Source of the DNA: CAZWFW01 sp964633445
GTDB taxonomy: Archaea; Undinarchaeota; CAZWFW01
Direction of reading: 5' to 3'
Length of the DNA stretch: 22,352 nt
Assembly: GCA_964633445.1 (NCBI GenBank)
Contig: CAZWFW010000013.1
Span: 1-22,352, forward strand
Position numbers and translations under genes: made by a program. The notes under the pieces are model-generated. The model saw only the letters and a list, made by a program, of their open reading frames with translations. It did not search any database and was not told the origin of the DNA. Positions 15,572 to 22,352 of the stretch are shown here, in pieces (within the stretch, counting starts at the first letter, position 1; every line of letters begins with the position of its first letter).

Positions 15572-18500
15572 TTGATAAAAGTGCTTAAAATTAATAATGT
15601 CAAGGAGATTGAAAAGATTGCGAAAGATTTTTGGGAAAAGAAGAATATTTGCGAGAAAGTAAGAAGCTGGAGAAAAGGGCACAAAAAGTTTTATTTTTGC
15701 GATGGTCCACCTTATACAAGCGGTAGCATACATCTTGGTACAGCATGGAATAAAATTCTAAAGGATTTTGTTATTCGCTATAAGAGAATGGCTGGTTTTA
15801 ATGTTAGGGATGTACCTGGATGGGATATGCACGGCTTACCTATAGAAGTTAAGGTTGAGGAGGTGCTTAATGTAAAGACCAAGAAGGAAATTGAGGAGAA
15901 AATCGGCGTTAAAAGGTTTGTCGAGACGTGCAAGAATTTTGCACTAAAAAACAAAGAGAAAATGGAGGATCAATTCAAAAAGCTTTGCATATGGATGGAT
16001 TGGAAAAATTGCTACATGACAATAAAAGATGAGTACATTGAATCTGCTTGGTGGACTATAAAGAAAGCTTGGGAAAAGGGATTGCTATACAGAGATAAAG
16101 CAGTGCTAAATTGGTGTCCTCGTTGTGAAACAACGCTTGCGGAATATGAGGTTGAATATAAGATTGTCAAAGATCCTTCAATTTACGTAAAGTTTCCTGT
16201 AAAGGATAAGGATTGGTATCTCGCAATTTGGACAACAACTCCTTGGACTTTGCCAGCAAACATGCTCATTGCCGTGCATCCCAATTATACTTATATTCTT
16301 GCTGAGTATAATAATGAGAAGATTATAGTTGCCGAGGCGCTCGCTGATAAAATCTTTGATGGAGATTATAAGGTTCTAAGGAGGTTTACTGGTTATGAGC
16401 TTGAAGGCTTGCGCTACGAGCATCCTTTGGTAGGCGAGGTTCCTAAGCAGAAGGAGTTTGATAATAATGCTCACTATGTTATTGCTAGCGAAATCGTTAC
16501 GCTTGAGGAAGGAACAGGTTTGGTGCATATAGCTCCAGGTCACGGGCCTGAGGACTTTGAAATTGGTAAACAGTGTGGTATGGAGATATTCTGTCCTGTA
16601 GATGAGAAAGGAAGATACACGCGAGATGCTGGCAAATACGCAAATCTTTATGTTAGAGATGCTAATGATGCTATTATTGAGGATTTGAAGAGAAGAGGAT
16701 TCCTGCTTAAAGCTGACGAGGTTGAGCATAGATATGGGCATTGTTGGCGTTGCAAGACTCCAGTAATATTCAGAGCTAGCGAGCAATGGTTCATAAGAAT
16801 TGTAACTATGCGAAGCAAGCTTATTGAAGAAATTGAAAAAGTTAAATGGATCCCAGAATGGGCAGGATCTGCAAGATTTAGAGATTGGCTTATGAATGCA
16901 AAGGATTGGGTGTTGTCAAGGCAAAGATATTGGGGTATACCTTTACCGATATGGCAATGCAGAAAATGCAAAAAAATAATTGTCGTTGGGAGTAAGGAGG
17001 AGCTTGAGAAGTTGAGCAATAAGAGAGTTAAGGAGCTGCATAGACCTTGGGTTGATGAAATTGCAATTCCTTGCAAATGCGGGGGTGAAGCGAAGCGTGT
17101 TAAGGATGTTGTAGATGTCTGGTTTGATTCTGGTATTGCGATATATGCAAGCCTTGGTTACCCAAAGCGTAAAGACGAGTTCGAGGAATGGTATCCCTGC
17201 GATTTCATTACTGAGGGGCATGATCAAACGAGAGGATGGTTTTATTCATTACTGAGAGCAGGTATAATAACGCTTGATGAAGTACCTTATAGATGCGTTT
17301 TGATGCATGGCTTTGTTTTGGATGCCGAAGGAAGAAAGATGAGCAAAAGTCTTGGCAACATAATAGATCCCATTGATATTGCTGAGGAATACGGGGTTGA
17401 TGCCCTAAGATCGTATTTGCTTAGCGTAACCAAGCCTGGAGAGGATATTAGATTCATTCCCGATGAAGCAAAAACCATGCAAAGGTTTCTAAATGTTTAT
17501 ATTAATGTTTGTAAATTTGCAAGCACATACATGCAACTTGATAGATTTGAGCCAAGTGGAGATCTGAAATTAAAAAGGATCGAGGATTTATGGATAGTTT
17601 CAAGAATAAACAGCCTTGTTAAAGAGCTAACAGAACTTGCTGAGAATTATGAAGTGGAGGAATATGTTAAGAGGCTCAAGGAATTCATTCTTGAAGATCT
17701 GAGCAGATGGTATGTAAGGCTGATAAGGGATAGGGTTTGGATTGAAGAGGAAAGCGAGGATAAACTATCAGCATATAATGCCTTGTTTGAGGCTATAAGC
17801 AAATCGAACTTGTTACTCGCTCCAGTTGCACCACATACTGCTGAGGTCGTCTATCAGATAATGCTTAAGCAATACTATGGCAAGGATTCCACGCATCTAT
17901 GCGATTGGCCCAAGTATAGAGAGAATCTTATAAATAAGGAGCTCGAGGAAGCCATGGATAAGGCTAAGAAAATAGTTGAGGCAATAGCATCATTAAGGCA
18001 GAAGCACGGTGTAAAGCTTAGGTGGCCTTTGCAGGAGGTTATTATTGTTACAAAGGATGATTTGGAAAAATTAAGCAAGGTTATTGCTAAGGAGGGTAAT
18101 GTTAAGCAAGTAACGTTTGTTAAAGAGTTTAAAGTTAAATACAAGAAGGAGTTAATGCATGGAACTATAGGAAGAGATTTTAGGAGGGATTCCAAGCTAG
18201 TTTTAGATGTTCTAAGCAAAGTTGGCGTTAGTGAGCTGAAAGAGGCTTTTGAAAAACTAGGAAAATATGTTTTTAAAGTTAACAATAAGGAATTTGAAAT
18301 CAGACCAGAACATGTTAAAATAATCGAGATATTGCCAGAGGGTTATGATTCAGAGGATTTGGGATTTGCGAAGGTACTTCTTTGCTTAAAGAGAACTCAG
18401 GAGCTTGTATTTGAAGGATATGCAAGAGAAATTGTTAGAAGAATCCAGAATTTGAGGAAAAGGGCCAACCTTAATGTTGAAGACAAAATAGAGGCTTTTG

Positions 18501-18655
18501 TCGTCTGTGACGTTAATTTAAGAAAATTTGAATCATACATCAAAAATGAGACAAGGGCTAAGGTTCTGCATTGGGAGATGAAAAGCTATGAATATACAGA
18601 TAAATTTGAGGTAGAAGGAAGGAAATTTGTGGTCGGTATGCAGAAAATAACATAG
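15572..18655 (+). CDS. ileS: Isoleucyl-tRNA synthetase
   Basis: 1027 residues, full length for class I IleRS. The HIGH-type motif is GSIHLGT (H54-T57) and KMSKS lies at 589-593 (GRKMSKSLGN), with an intervening CP1 editing domain (LVHIAPGHGPED) that hydrolyses Val-tRNA(Ile). Both tRNA-anticodon and C-terminal domains are present. The TTG start is fixed by the strong Shine-Dalgarno 6 bases upstream, and the first residues (MIKVLKINNVKEIEKIAKDF) fit the family. Zinc-binding cysteine pairs occur in the NWCPRCE and WRCKTPV segments and in WQCRKC. The gene is intact over 3 kb, which makes widespread sequencing indels less likely. Stand-alone transcription unit. Confidence 0.98.
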   Translation: MIKVLKINNVKEIEKIAKDFWEKKNICEKVRSWRKGHKKFYFCDGPPYTSGSIHLGTAWNKILKDFVIRYKRMAGFNVRDVPGWDMHGLPIEVKVEEVLNVKTKKEIEEKIGVKRFVETCKNFALKNKEKMEDQFKKLCIWMDWKNCYMTIKDEYIESAWWTIKKAWEKGLLYRDKAVLNWCPRCETTLAEYEVEYKIVKDPSIYVKFPVKDKDWYLAIWTTTPWTLPANMLIAVHPNYTYILAEYNNEKIIVAEALADKIFDGDYKVLRRFTGYELEGLRYEHPLVGEVPKQKEFDNNAHYVIASEIVTLEEGTGLVHIAPGHGPEDFEIGKQCGMEIFCPVDEKGRYTRDAGKYANLYVRDANDAIIEDLKRRGFLLKADEVEHRYGHCWRCKTPVIFRASEQWFIRIVTMRSKLIEEIEKVKWIPEWAGSARFRDWLMNAKDWVLSRQRYWGIPLPIWQCRKCKKIIVVGSKEELEKLSNKRVKELHRPWVDEIAIPCKCGGEAKRVKDVVDVWFDSGIAIYASLGYPKRKDEFEEWYPCDFITEGHDQTRGWFYSLLRAGIITLDEVPYRCVLMHGFVLDAEGRKMSKSLGNIIDPIDIAEEYGVDALRSYLLSVTKPGEDIRFIPDEAKTMQRFLNVYINVCKFASTYMQLDRFEPSGDLKLKRIEDLWIVSRINSLVKELTELAENYEVEEYVKRLKEFILEDLSRWYVRLIRDRVWIEEESEDKLSAYNALFEAISKSNLLLAPVAPHTAEVVYQIMLKQYYGKDSTHLCDWPKYRENLINKELEEAMDKAKKIVEAIASLRQKHGVKLRWPLQEVIIVTKDDLEKLSKVIAKEGNVKQVTFVKEFKVKYKKELMHGTIGRDFRRDSKLVLDVLSKVGVSELKEAFEKLGKYVFKVNNKEFEIRPEHVKIIEILPEGYDSEDLGFAKVLLCLKRTQELVFEGYAREIVRRIQNLRKRANLNVEDKIEAFVVCDVNLRKFESYIKNETRAKVLHWEMKSYEYTDKFEVEGRKFVVGMQKIT

Positions 18656-18683
18656 CTAATCCTTAATAAAAAGACTAACGAGC

Positions 18684-19307
18684 CTATTTTTGTTTATAGA
18701 GCATTTTTAAGCTATCCTTTAAACCTCCAGCTATTAATTCTAGCTCTTCCTGATTAGGTATAAACCACCGCTTTTTTAGCATGCCTATTGAGTAGTATTT
18801 CCCCTTGTATTTTCTCAAGATATAGTATTCTCTCATATCGTTAATACAGATCCACAAATAGAAAAGGTCGTCAGGTTTCACATTATATCTTTTCAGATCT
18901 CTTCTAAGTGGTTTTATAACCTTCTCCATCCACTCTTTATCAAAATTTTTCTTTTCCTTTCTTATGTCATCTCTGCGTAGATCACAAAAATCTTTTCCTT
19001 TACTCTGCAGATACGCGAAGAATTCTAGCTTATATCCCCTGCTTCCTATTTCTACATTTCTAGGATTTAACAGAAAAAATTCAGAGTGTATATCCTTAAT
19101 GGGGATTCCTCTTTCATGGATAACTCCATCAATATAGCATTTCTCTGCCTTAAACTTCCTAATTAATCCCTTCAACTCAGGAGAGGTGACTATAGAGTAT
19201 TTACGAGTATTCCTATGAATTTTAGGATATATTCCAGGATGTTTTTTAATTTCAATATACCTAATCCAAAACCTTACTATATCCTCCAATACAGTCTCGT
19301 GCGTCAT
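18684..19307 (-). CDS. Unrecognised 207-residue protein
   Basis: 207 residues, soluble, basic. It has an N-terminal helical region (MTHETVLEDIVRFWIRYIEI), a middle with GVIHERGIPIKDIHSEFFLL and a K/R-rich C-terminal half (RRDDIRKEKKNFD, then LKRYNVKPDDLFYLWICIN). No family was recognised and no catalytic signature stands out. The ATG at 19307 is preceded by an AT-rich stretch that fits a leaderless mRNA. It marks the boundary between the housekeeping ileS region and the accessory block that follows. Its stop lies 28 bases from that of ileS, with the two genes convergent. Confidence 0.65.
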   Translation of the reverse strand: MTHETVLEDIVRFWIRYIEIKKHPGIYPKIHRNTRKYSIVTSPELKGLIRKFKAEKCYIDGVIHERGIPIKDIHSEFFLLNPRNVEIGSRGYKLEFFAYLQSKGKDFCDLRRDDIRKEKKNFDKEWMEKVIKPLRRDLKRYNVKPDDLFYLWICINDMREYYILRKYKGKYYSIGMLKKRWFIPNQEELELIAGGLKDSLKMLYKQK

Positions 19308-19333
19308 TTAATTTTTTAAAACAAGAATATTAA

Positions 19334-19546
19334 AAAATATTTAGCTTTTCGTGTTGGAGCCTGTCAACCTACAATAATTTCCGAAGTCAAAAAGTTAATA
19401 AGGCAAAGAATTACGTCGATGTAAAAGTTATAGAGTTCTTAAAAGACAATAGAAAAATCTATACGGTTTTAAAACTTATGGAACAAGCTGGAACGATTGA
19501 AAGATTAGCTAAGTCAAAAAAGTCGTTTATTATAAACTTCGAGTAA
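19334..19546 (+). pseudogene. Relic frame carrying repeat R1
   Basis: A plus-strand frame open from 19334 to the TAA at 19544 includes SLSTYNNFRSQKVNKAKNYV, DVKVIEFLKDNRKIYT, VLKLMEQAGTIERLAK and SKKSFIINFE. It looks coding but has no start codon upstream of the repeat. The matching part of repeat R2 at the right edge of the window codes SLSTYANSQ and, after a one-base shift, SQKVNK, following a plausible ATG at 22262. R1 may therefore be a decayed, 5'-truncated copy of the R2 gene. Family not recognised. Confidence 0.4.
19357..19403 (+). repeat. Dispersed repeat copy R1 (direct copy R2 at 22300-22347)
   Basis: GAGCCTGTCAACCTA and AGTCAAAAAGTTAATAAGG frame a variable middle of 13 bases. The same 15-mer and 19-mer, in the same order and orientation, recur at 22300-22347. 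The two copies flank the ATPase-TOPRIM/HEPN block. Confidence 0.85.
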
Positions 19547-19726
19547 CCTTATTAAAATATTAGAAAAGTGGATAAAAGAATGGAGAGTAATGTATTATTA
19601 ATTCGGAGCGGAAGAGTTGATAAACAGTTTGTAGATTTTAGTTATATAAAAACGGACCAAGAGGAAATTGGCATGCTTATTTGAAAGGTAACCTATTTCA
19701 AGGAATTTTTTAACATAAAATAAATT

Positions 19727-20866
19727 ATGAGAAAATTACAGTGGCTCGAAATTCAAAATTATAGGGGAATTAAGCAGGCAAAGTTTGAGAATTTTGGTGA
19801 TATAAATATGATAGTAGGTAGAAACAACACTGGTAAAAGTACTATACTTGAATCCGTTTATCTTAATATTACAGCACACGATAGGGATCTAGTTGGTAAT
19901 GTGCCTATTCGTTTAATTTTTAGAAGAAGGGGAATACTTCGGTCTCGTGAAAAAAGTTTGGAAAGAGATGATATTTTTCGCTACTTAGGATACATCTTTT
20001 ATCAGGGGAATGCAGAGATAGAAGCCAAATTTAACTCAAATTTAGGTGAATATAGCCTGAAAGTACTTAAGGAGAAAATCCCAGATGATACCTTAGAACT
20101 CGTGAAATCTTATCTAGAAAGAAAAAGAAGATTGCTAGAAATTGAAATTGGAGATTTACTATTTGTTGTTGTGGATAACCTTCAAAGACCAGTAATGATA
20201 GCATTTGAAGTAATTTTTGAAGGTAAAAGTGAATATATGATTCAATTTATACTACCGTATCATCCTGTTTTCAAAGAAAAATTACCTTTAAAACAAGAAA
20301 GGAGGAATGTGATCGTGGTAGATTCTCATTTACTTCTTAACTATGATGTATTCGAAGGATCTGCAATAAAAGCAGCTTTAATGCGTATTGAAAGATATGC
20401 AAGAATAAACAAAGATAAATTAATTAAATTTCTTTCTGATCAACTTGAAGAAGATATAGTGACAGTGGAGTCAAAATTGTTCGACGTATATGCTATAACA
20501 AAAGATGACAGATCAATACCATTTAGTCTTCTTGGAGATGGAACGAAAGTCTCTTTAATATATTTCTATGCACTTTCACTTAAAAATTCATATATACTTT
20601 TTGAGGAACCTGAGAATCATCTCCATCCAAAATTAATAAGCAAATGTGCTGATTTAATGGTGAAATCTTCAAAAAGAAATCAAATTTTCATAACTACTCA
20701 CAATTTGGAACTTTTACAGGTTATTCTTGAAAAGGCAAAAGAATATAATGTAAATTTAAAAATTTACTCAACTACGTGCCTTAGGGATGGTATTTTGAAA
20801 TGCGAATCATACGATCTCGATGAAGCTTACACAGCTGTAAATAAGATTGGAGTTGATCTAAGATGA
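19727..20866 (+). CDS. OLD-like AAA (ABC-type) ATPase, defence-like
   Basis: 379 residues. The N-terminus KLQWLEIQNYRGIKQAKF is the RecF/OLD-type opening. Walker A GRNNTGKST is at 31-39, the ABC signature-like LLGDGTKVSLI sits before Walker B ILFEEPENHLHP (290-301), and the H-loop TTH ends at H325. The middle (about 60-250) is a divergent insertion. OLD-family ATPases dimerise on ATP and control a nuclease. Here the nuclease-like TOPRIM domain is a separate protein encoded by the next gene, whose start overlaps this stop by 4 bases (ATGA). The arrangement is like other split ATPase + TOPRIM anti-phage systems (for example PARIS, AriA/AriB), but no sequence evidence ties it to a named system. 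Confidence 0.85.
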   Translation: MRKLQWLEIQNYRGIKQAKFENFGDINMIVGRNNTGKSTILESVYLNITAHDRDLVGNVPIRLIFRRRGILRSREKSLERDDIFRYLGYIFYQGNAEIEAKFNSNLGEYSLKVLKEKIPDDTLELVKSYLERKRRLLEIEIGDLLFVVVDNLQRPVMIAFEVIFEGKSEYMIQFILPYHPVFKEKLPLKQERRNVIVVDSHLLLNYDVFEGSAIKAALMRIERYARINKDKLIKFLSDQLEEDIVTVESKLFDVYAITKDDRSIPFSLLGDGTKVSLIYFYALSLKNSYILFEEPENHLHPKLISKCADLMVKSSKRNQIFITTHNLELLQVILEKAKEYNVNLKIYSTTCLRDGILKCESYDLDEAYTAVNKIGVDLR

Positions 20867-21525
20867 TCTTTCTAGCTTTTGAAGGATATAATGATCTTCA
20901 ATTTTTCAGAAGTTTTTTTACAAAAATAATGAAGGCTAGAAACATTACACGAGAAGCCCCATATTTGGTAGAGATGTTTAAGAAGCTCATAATTGAAAAT
21001 CCCGAAGTACGAGTGGAGATATTATCTTTGAATAACAAAAAATTACTACTATTAAGTGTTGGAGGACGCGAAAACTTTGAAGTGATCGCTAAAGGTTTAA
21101 GACCAATTATCAATACCATAAAAAAGGAAAATAAAGAAAACATAAGGGGGATAGCATTTATAGCAGATGAAGATGCAAAAAAACAAGTTAATGCTGCTAT
21201 AGAAAAGTTAAAAAATTTAGATCTGCAGGTTAAAAAGATTTTCTATAAGACTCATCTTGAGGATGTTGTCTTGCATATAACTGCTTTTACGACACTTGAA
21301 GAGAATAGCAAAAAACTTTTAAACACTTTCTTTTCCTCTATAGAAAAAACTTTTGGAAATGATAAACACATCAAAAAACGAAAACTGTCAATGCTCCATG
21401 CTATTGTAGGACCTAGATGTTTTGGCCATCTATTTGACGAGTTATTTGAGAACACCGATTCCCAAAAAATACTTGAGAATTCAGATATTCTTAGAGGTTT
21501 AGTAGACTGGTTAGCAGAATTATAG
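20863..21525 (+). CDS. TOPRIM-domain protein (DUF3226-like), partner of the ATPase
   Basis: 220 residues. The TOPRIM pattern is visible: the conserved glutamate in FLAFEGYNDLQFF (E7), LLSVGGRENFE (about 64-73) and the acidic pair D102-x-D104 in AFIADEDAKK, with a further acidic LEDVVLHI near 137. In OLD and similar systems this fold cuts nucleic acid with two metal ions at these acidic residues. The C-terminal half is helical and ends WLAEL. Translation is coupled to the ATPase gene through ATGA. The C-terminus lies 10 bases from the end of the convergent, truncated HEPN gene. A nuclease role in defence is inferred from the pairing. Confidence 0.75.
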   Translation: MIFLAFEGYNDLQFFRSFFTKIMKARNITREAPYLVEMFKKLIIENPEVRVEILSLNNKKLLLLSVGGRENFEVIAKGLRPIINTIKKENKENIRGIAFIADEDAKKQVNAAIEKLKNLDLQVKKIFYKTHLEDVVLHITAFTTLEENSKKLLNTFFSSIEKTFGNDKHIKKRKLSMLHAIVGPRCFGHLFDELFENTDSQKILENSDILRGLVDWLAEL

Positions 21526-21535
21526 AAACCTAAAT

Positions 21536-21766
21536 TTACATTTCCAGCTCTGTTAACTTCCGACTGGATTTTAACGTTATTCCTTTTGTTGCAGCTAACG
21601 CTTTTATTGCCTGAGCAGTCGCACCCCAAAGAAATTCACTAGCTTTGTCATACTCTTTATTATAAATAGATTCACATGCATTATGTAGATATCTTCTACA
21701 TTGCAAAAGATGTTTTTCTACAATATCTTTAACCTCTTTCTTGACTATATGGATACTTTTTTTCAT
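21536..21766 (-). CDS. PaREP1/HEPN-like protein, apparently truncated
   Basis: 76 residues. It has a long N-terminal helix with KEVKDIVEKHLLQCRRYLHN and the signature KEYDKASEFLWGATAQAIKALAA... in two parts: YDKASEFLWGAT and AQAIKALAATKG. This is the first helical half of PaREP1/HEPN proteins. The family is normally about 130-170 residues and continues with the second helical pair, which would carry much of the putative RNase site; here the frame stops at SRKLTELEM. The break lies 10 bases from the TOPRIM stop, suggesting the ATPase-TOPRIM pair was inserted into or next to it. GGAG lies 5 bases before the ATG. It follows the small PepSY-like gene by 18 bases on the same strand. It may be inactive. 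Confidence 0.6.
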   Translation of the reverse strand: MKKSIHIVKKEVKDIVEKHLLQCRRYLHNACESIYNKEYDKASEFLWGATAQAIKALAATKGITLKSSRKLTELEM

Positions 21767-21784
21767 GATCGCTCCACTGTACGA

Positions 21785-21991
21785 TTATTCACGCACTGTA
21801 AATTTAGTTATTTCTCCTGAAGATGCATCAATTATTATCTCTGCAATCTTTTTTTGAAATATCCCTATATCAATTTCTACGTGCCAGTAATCACCCTCCT
21901 TCGTAGCTTTAATGGGCCAAGCATAAGCGTAGCTCTTCTTAATAAATGCCATTCCAATATCTATTGCTTCCTCTGCCGATTTTACAGGCAT
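21785..21991 (-). CDS. Small PepSY-like protein
   Basis: 68 residues, cytoplasmic (no signal). The N-terminal helix with AEEAIDIGMAFIKKSY is followed by two beta hairpins (GDYWHVEIDIGIFQ, then IAEIIIDASSGEITKF), the order seen in PepSY-like domains, where the D-x-x-T/S-G-E turn is typical. Function unknown. The start is secured by GAGGTGA 4 bases upstream (21996-22002). It heads a two-gene unit with the HEPN-like gene, reminiscent of small paired genes such as toxin-antitoxin modules, but no known pair was recognised. Confidence 0.65.
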   Translation of the reverse strand: MPVKSAEEAIDIGMAFIKKSYAYAWPIKATKEGDYWHVEIDIGIFQKKIAEIIIDASSGEITKFTVRE

Positions 21992-22041
21992 TTTATCACC
22001 TCAAACATTTTCTATTATTGGAATTAAGTAAGTTAAAAGTT

Positions 22042-22225
22042 AAAGTTAAAGTACTGTGTTGCACAATTATTTTAAAAAACCGTTGTTTTCCCTCCTTTTG
22101 CCGATCCGAGACATGTAAATTCTTCTTGATGTAAGCTCCGAAGAAGCAATTATAATGCTTATTTAGGGTTTTTAAGGGCTTGTGCTACCATTTTGATGGA
22201 TTTATGCAACACAGTAAAGTTAAAG
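22042..22225. mobile_element. MITE-like element with terminal inverted repeats and flanking duplications
   Basis: TACTGTGTTGCA at 22052-22063 is matched exactly by TGCAACACAGTA at 22205-22216. The 165 bases so bounded are flanked on both sides by AAGTTAAAG (22043-22051 and 22217-22225). This is the structure expected of a non-autonomous element with 12-base terminal repeats and a 9-base target duplication. The interior codes for nothing recognisable but has a TTCTTC/GAAGAA hairpin (22120-22125 and 22140-22145). The ends resemble those of IS6-family elements (CTGTTGCA). The flanking AAGTTAAAG is low-complexity and is locally repeated, so the duplication may partly be chance. Confidence 0.5.
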
Positions 22226-22261
22226 CGAAATTTTATAAAGTTAAATTTCATGTAATTTTTT

Positions 22262-22352
22262 ATGAGCTTGTATATTAAAAGCTTACGCCATGTTTTTTCG
22301 AGCCTGTCAACCTATGCTAATTCTCAAAAGTCAAAAAGTTAATAAGGGGGCG
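22262..22352 (+). CDS. Possible start of a gene containing repeat R2 (partial, frameshifted)
   Basis: ATG at 22262 lies about 25 bases after a TATA-like TTTTATAAAG (22231-22240), the spacing of a leaderless mRNA. It reads MSLYIKSLRHVFSSLSTYAN and then meets a stop at 22340. Removing one A from the AAAA run at 22326-22329 would continue it as SQKVNKGA past the window edge. The SLSTY and SQKVNK segments match the relic around R1. An alternative start at 22290 needs no shift. Low certainty. Confidence 0.3.
22300..22347 (+). repeat. Dispersed repeat copy R2
   Basis: Second copy of the repeat described at 19357-19403, with identical 15- and 19-base ends and a middle 14 bases long. It lies 84 bases beyond the right inverted repeat of the MITE-like element. 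Confidence 0.85.

Larger units (their letters stand above)
19308..19726. other. 419-base gene-free stretch with repeat copy R1 and small relic frames
   Basis: No intact gene. It holds the promoter of the unrecognised minus-strand gene, repeat copy R1 (19357-19403), a 70-codon frame without a proper start (19334-19546), and a 34-codon frame from an ATG at 19580 (MESNVLLIRSGRVDKQ, stop 19682). It ends with an AT-rich promoter-like TAACATAAAATAAATT just before the ATPase gene. Confidence 0.5.
21992..22352. other. 361-base gene-poor end with MITE-like element and repeat R2
   Basis: Contains the Shine-Dalgarno and promoter of the PepSY-like gene, the MITE-like element 22052-22216, a TATA-like TTTTATAAAG at 22231-22240, and repeat copy R2 within the possible start of a gene that leaves the window. 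Confidence 0.6.

Noticed and set aside
16376..17076. Long minus-strand frames inside ileS
   Set aside because: They run antisense through a complete IleRS and have no recognisable protein features.
21252..21629. Minus-strand frame antisense to the TOPRIM gene
   Set aside because: It overlaps both the TOPRIM gene and the HEPN-like gene and has a Ser/Asn-rich composition typical of shadow frames.

Overview
The window is a piece of an AT-rich archaeal chromosome. The archaeal markers are an archaeal-type Elp3, a stand-alone PyrI, NreA with a C-terminal PCNA-binding box, a PaREP1-like HEPN protein, TATA-like boxes about 25-30 bases before many start codons (leaderless mRNAs), and a tRNA-Ala without an encoded CCA. 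The GC-rich stems of the tRNA and of a putative structured RNA in an otherwise AT-rich sequence hint at a thermophile, but the lineage cannot be fixed from the sequence alone.

Layout. 1-4.9 kb: a surface NosD-type beta-helix protein (minus), a decayed stretch with a transposase remnant, a cytoplasmic GH13 alpha-amylase-family enzyme (plus), and a membrane-anchored transglutaminase-like gene broken by two frameshifts (minus). 5-7.1 kb: nreA (plus) convergent with a lipoprotein gene (minus). 7.4-10.5 kb: an osmotic and ion block of trkA-trkH (ATGA overlap) convergent with an MscS-family channel, whose tail overlaps trkH by 11 bases. 10.5-11 kb: tRNA-Ala(UGC) and an 82-residue two-helix membrane protein. 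11-14.3 kb: an SplB-like radical SAM protein, an unrecognised helical protein and elp3, all minus; the last two probably form an operon. 14.3-18.7 kb: a compact inverted-repeat region that can fold as a three-way junction between elp3 and pyrI, then pyrI, a GNAT acetyltransferase (minus) and a complete ileS with a TTG start and a strong Shine-Dalgarno.

18.7-22.35 kb is the accessory end: an unrecognised 207-residue protein, a gene graveyard carrying one copy of a ~47-base repeat, a two-gene OLD-like ATPase + TOPRIM module (ATGA overlap, defence-like), a truncated HEPN/PaREP1 gene with a small PepSY-like partner (minus), a ~165-base MITE-like element with 12-base perfect terminal inverted repeats and 9-base flanking duplications, and a second repeat copy at the window edge.

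The strongest candidates for something undescribed are the repeat-flanked ATPase-TOPRIM/HEPN block, the MITE-like element and the structured intergenic region at 14316-14391. Several small or accessory genes have frameshifts at or near short homopolymers while long housekeeping genes are intact. This could mean real decay or residual indel errors in the assembly.
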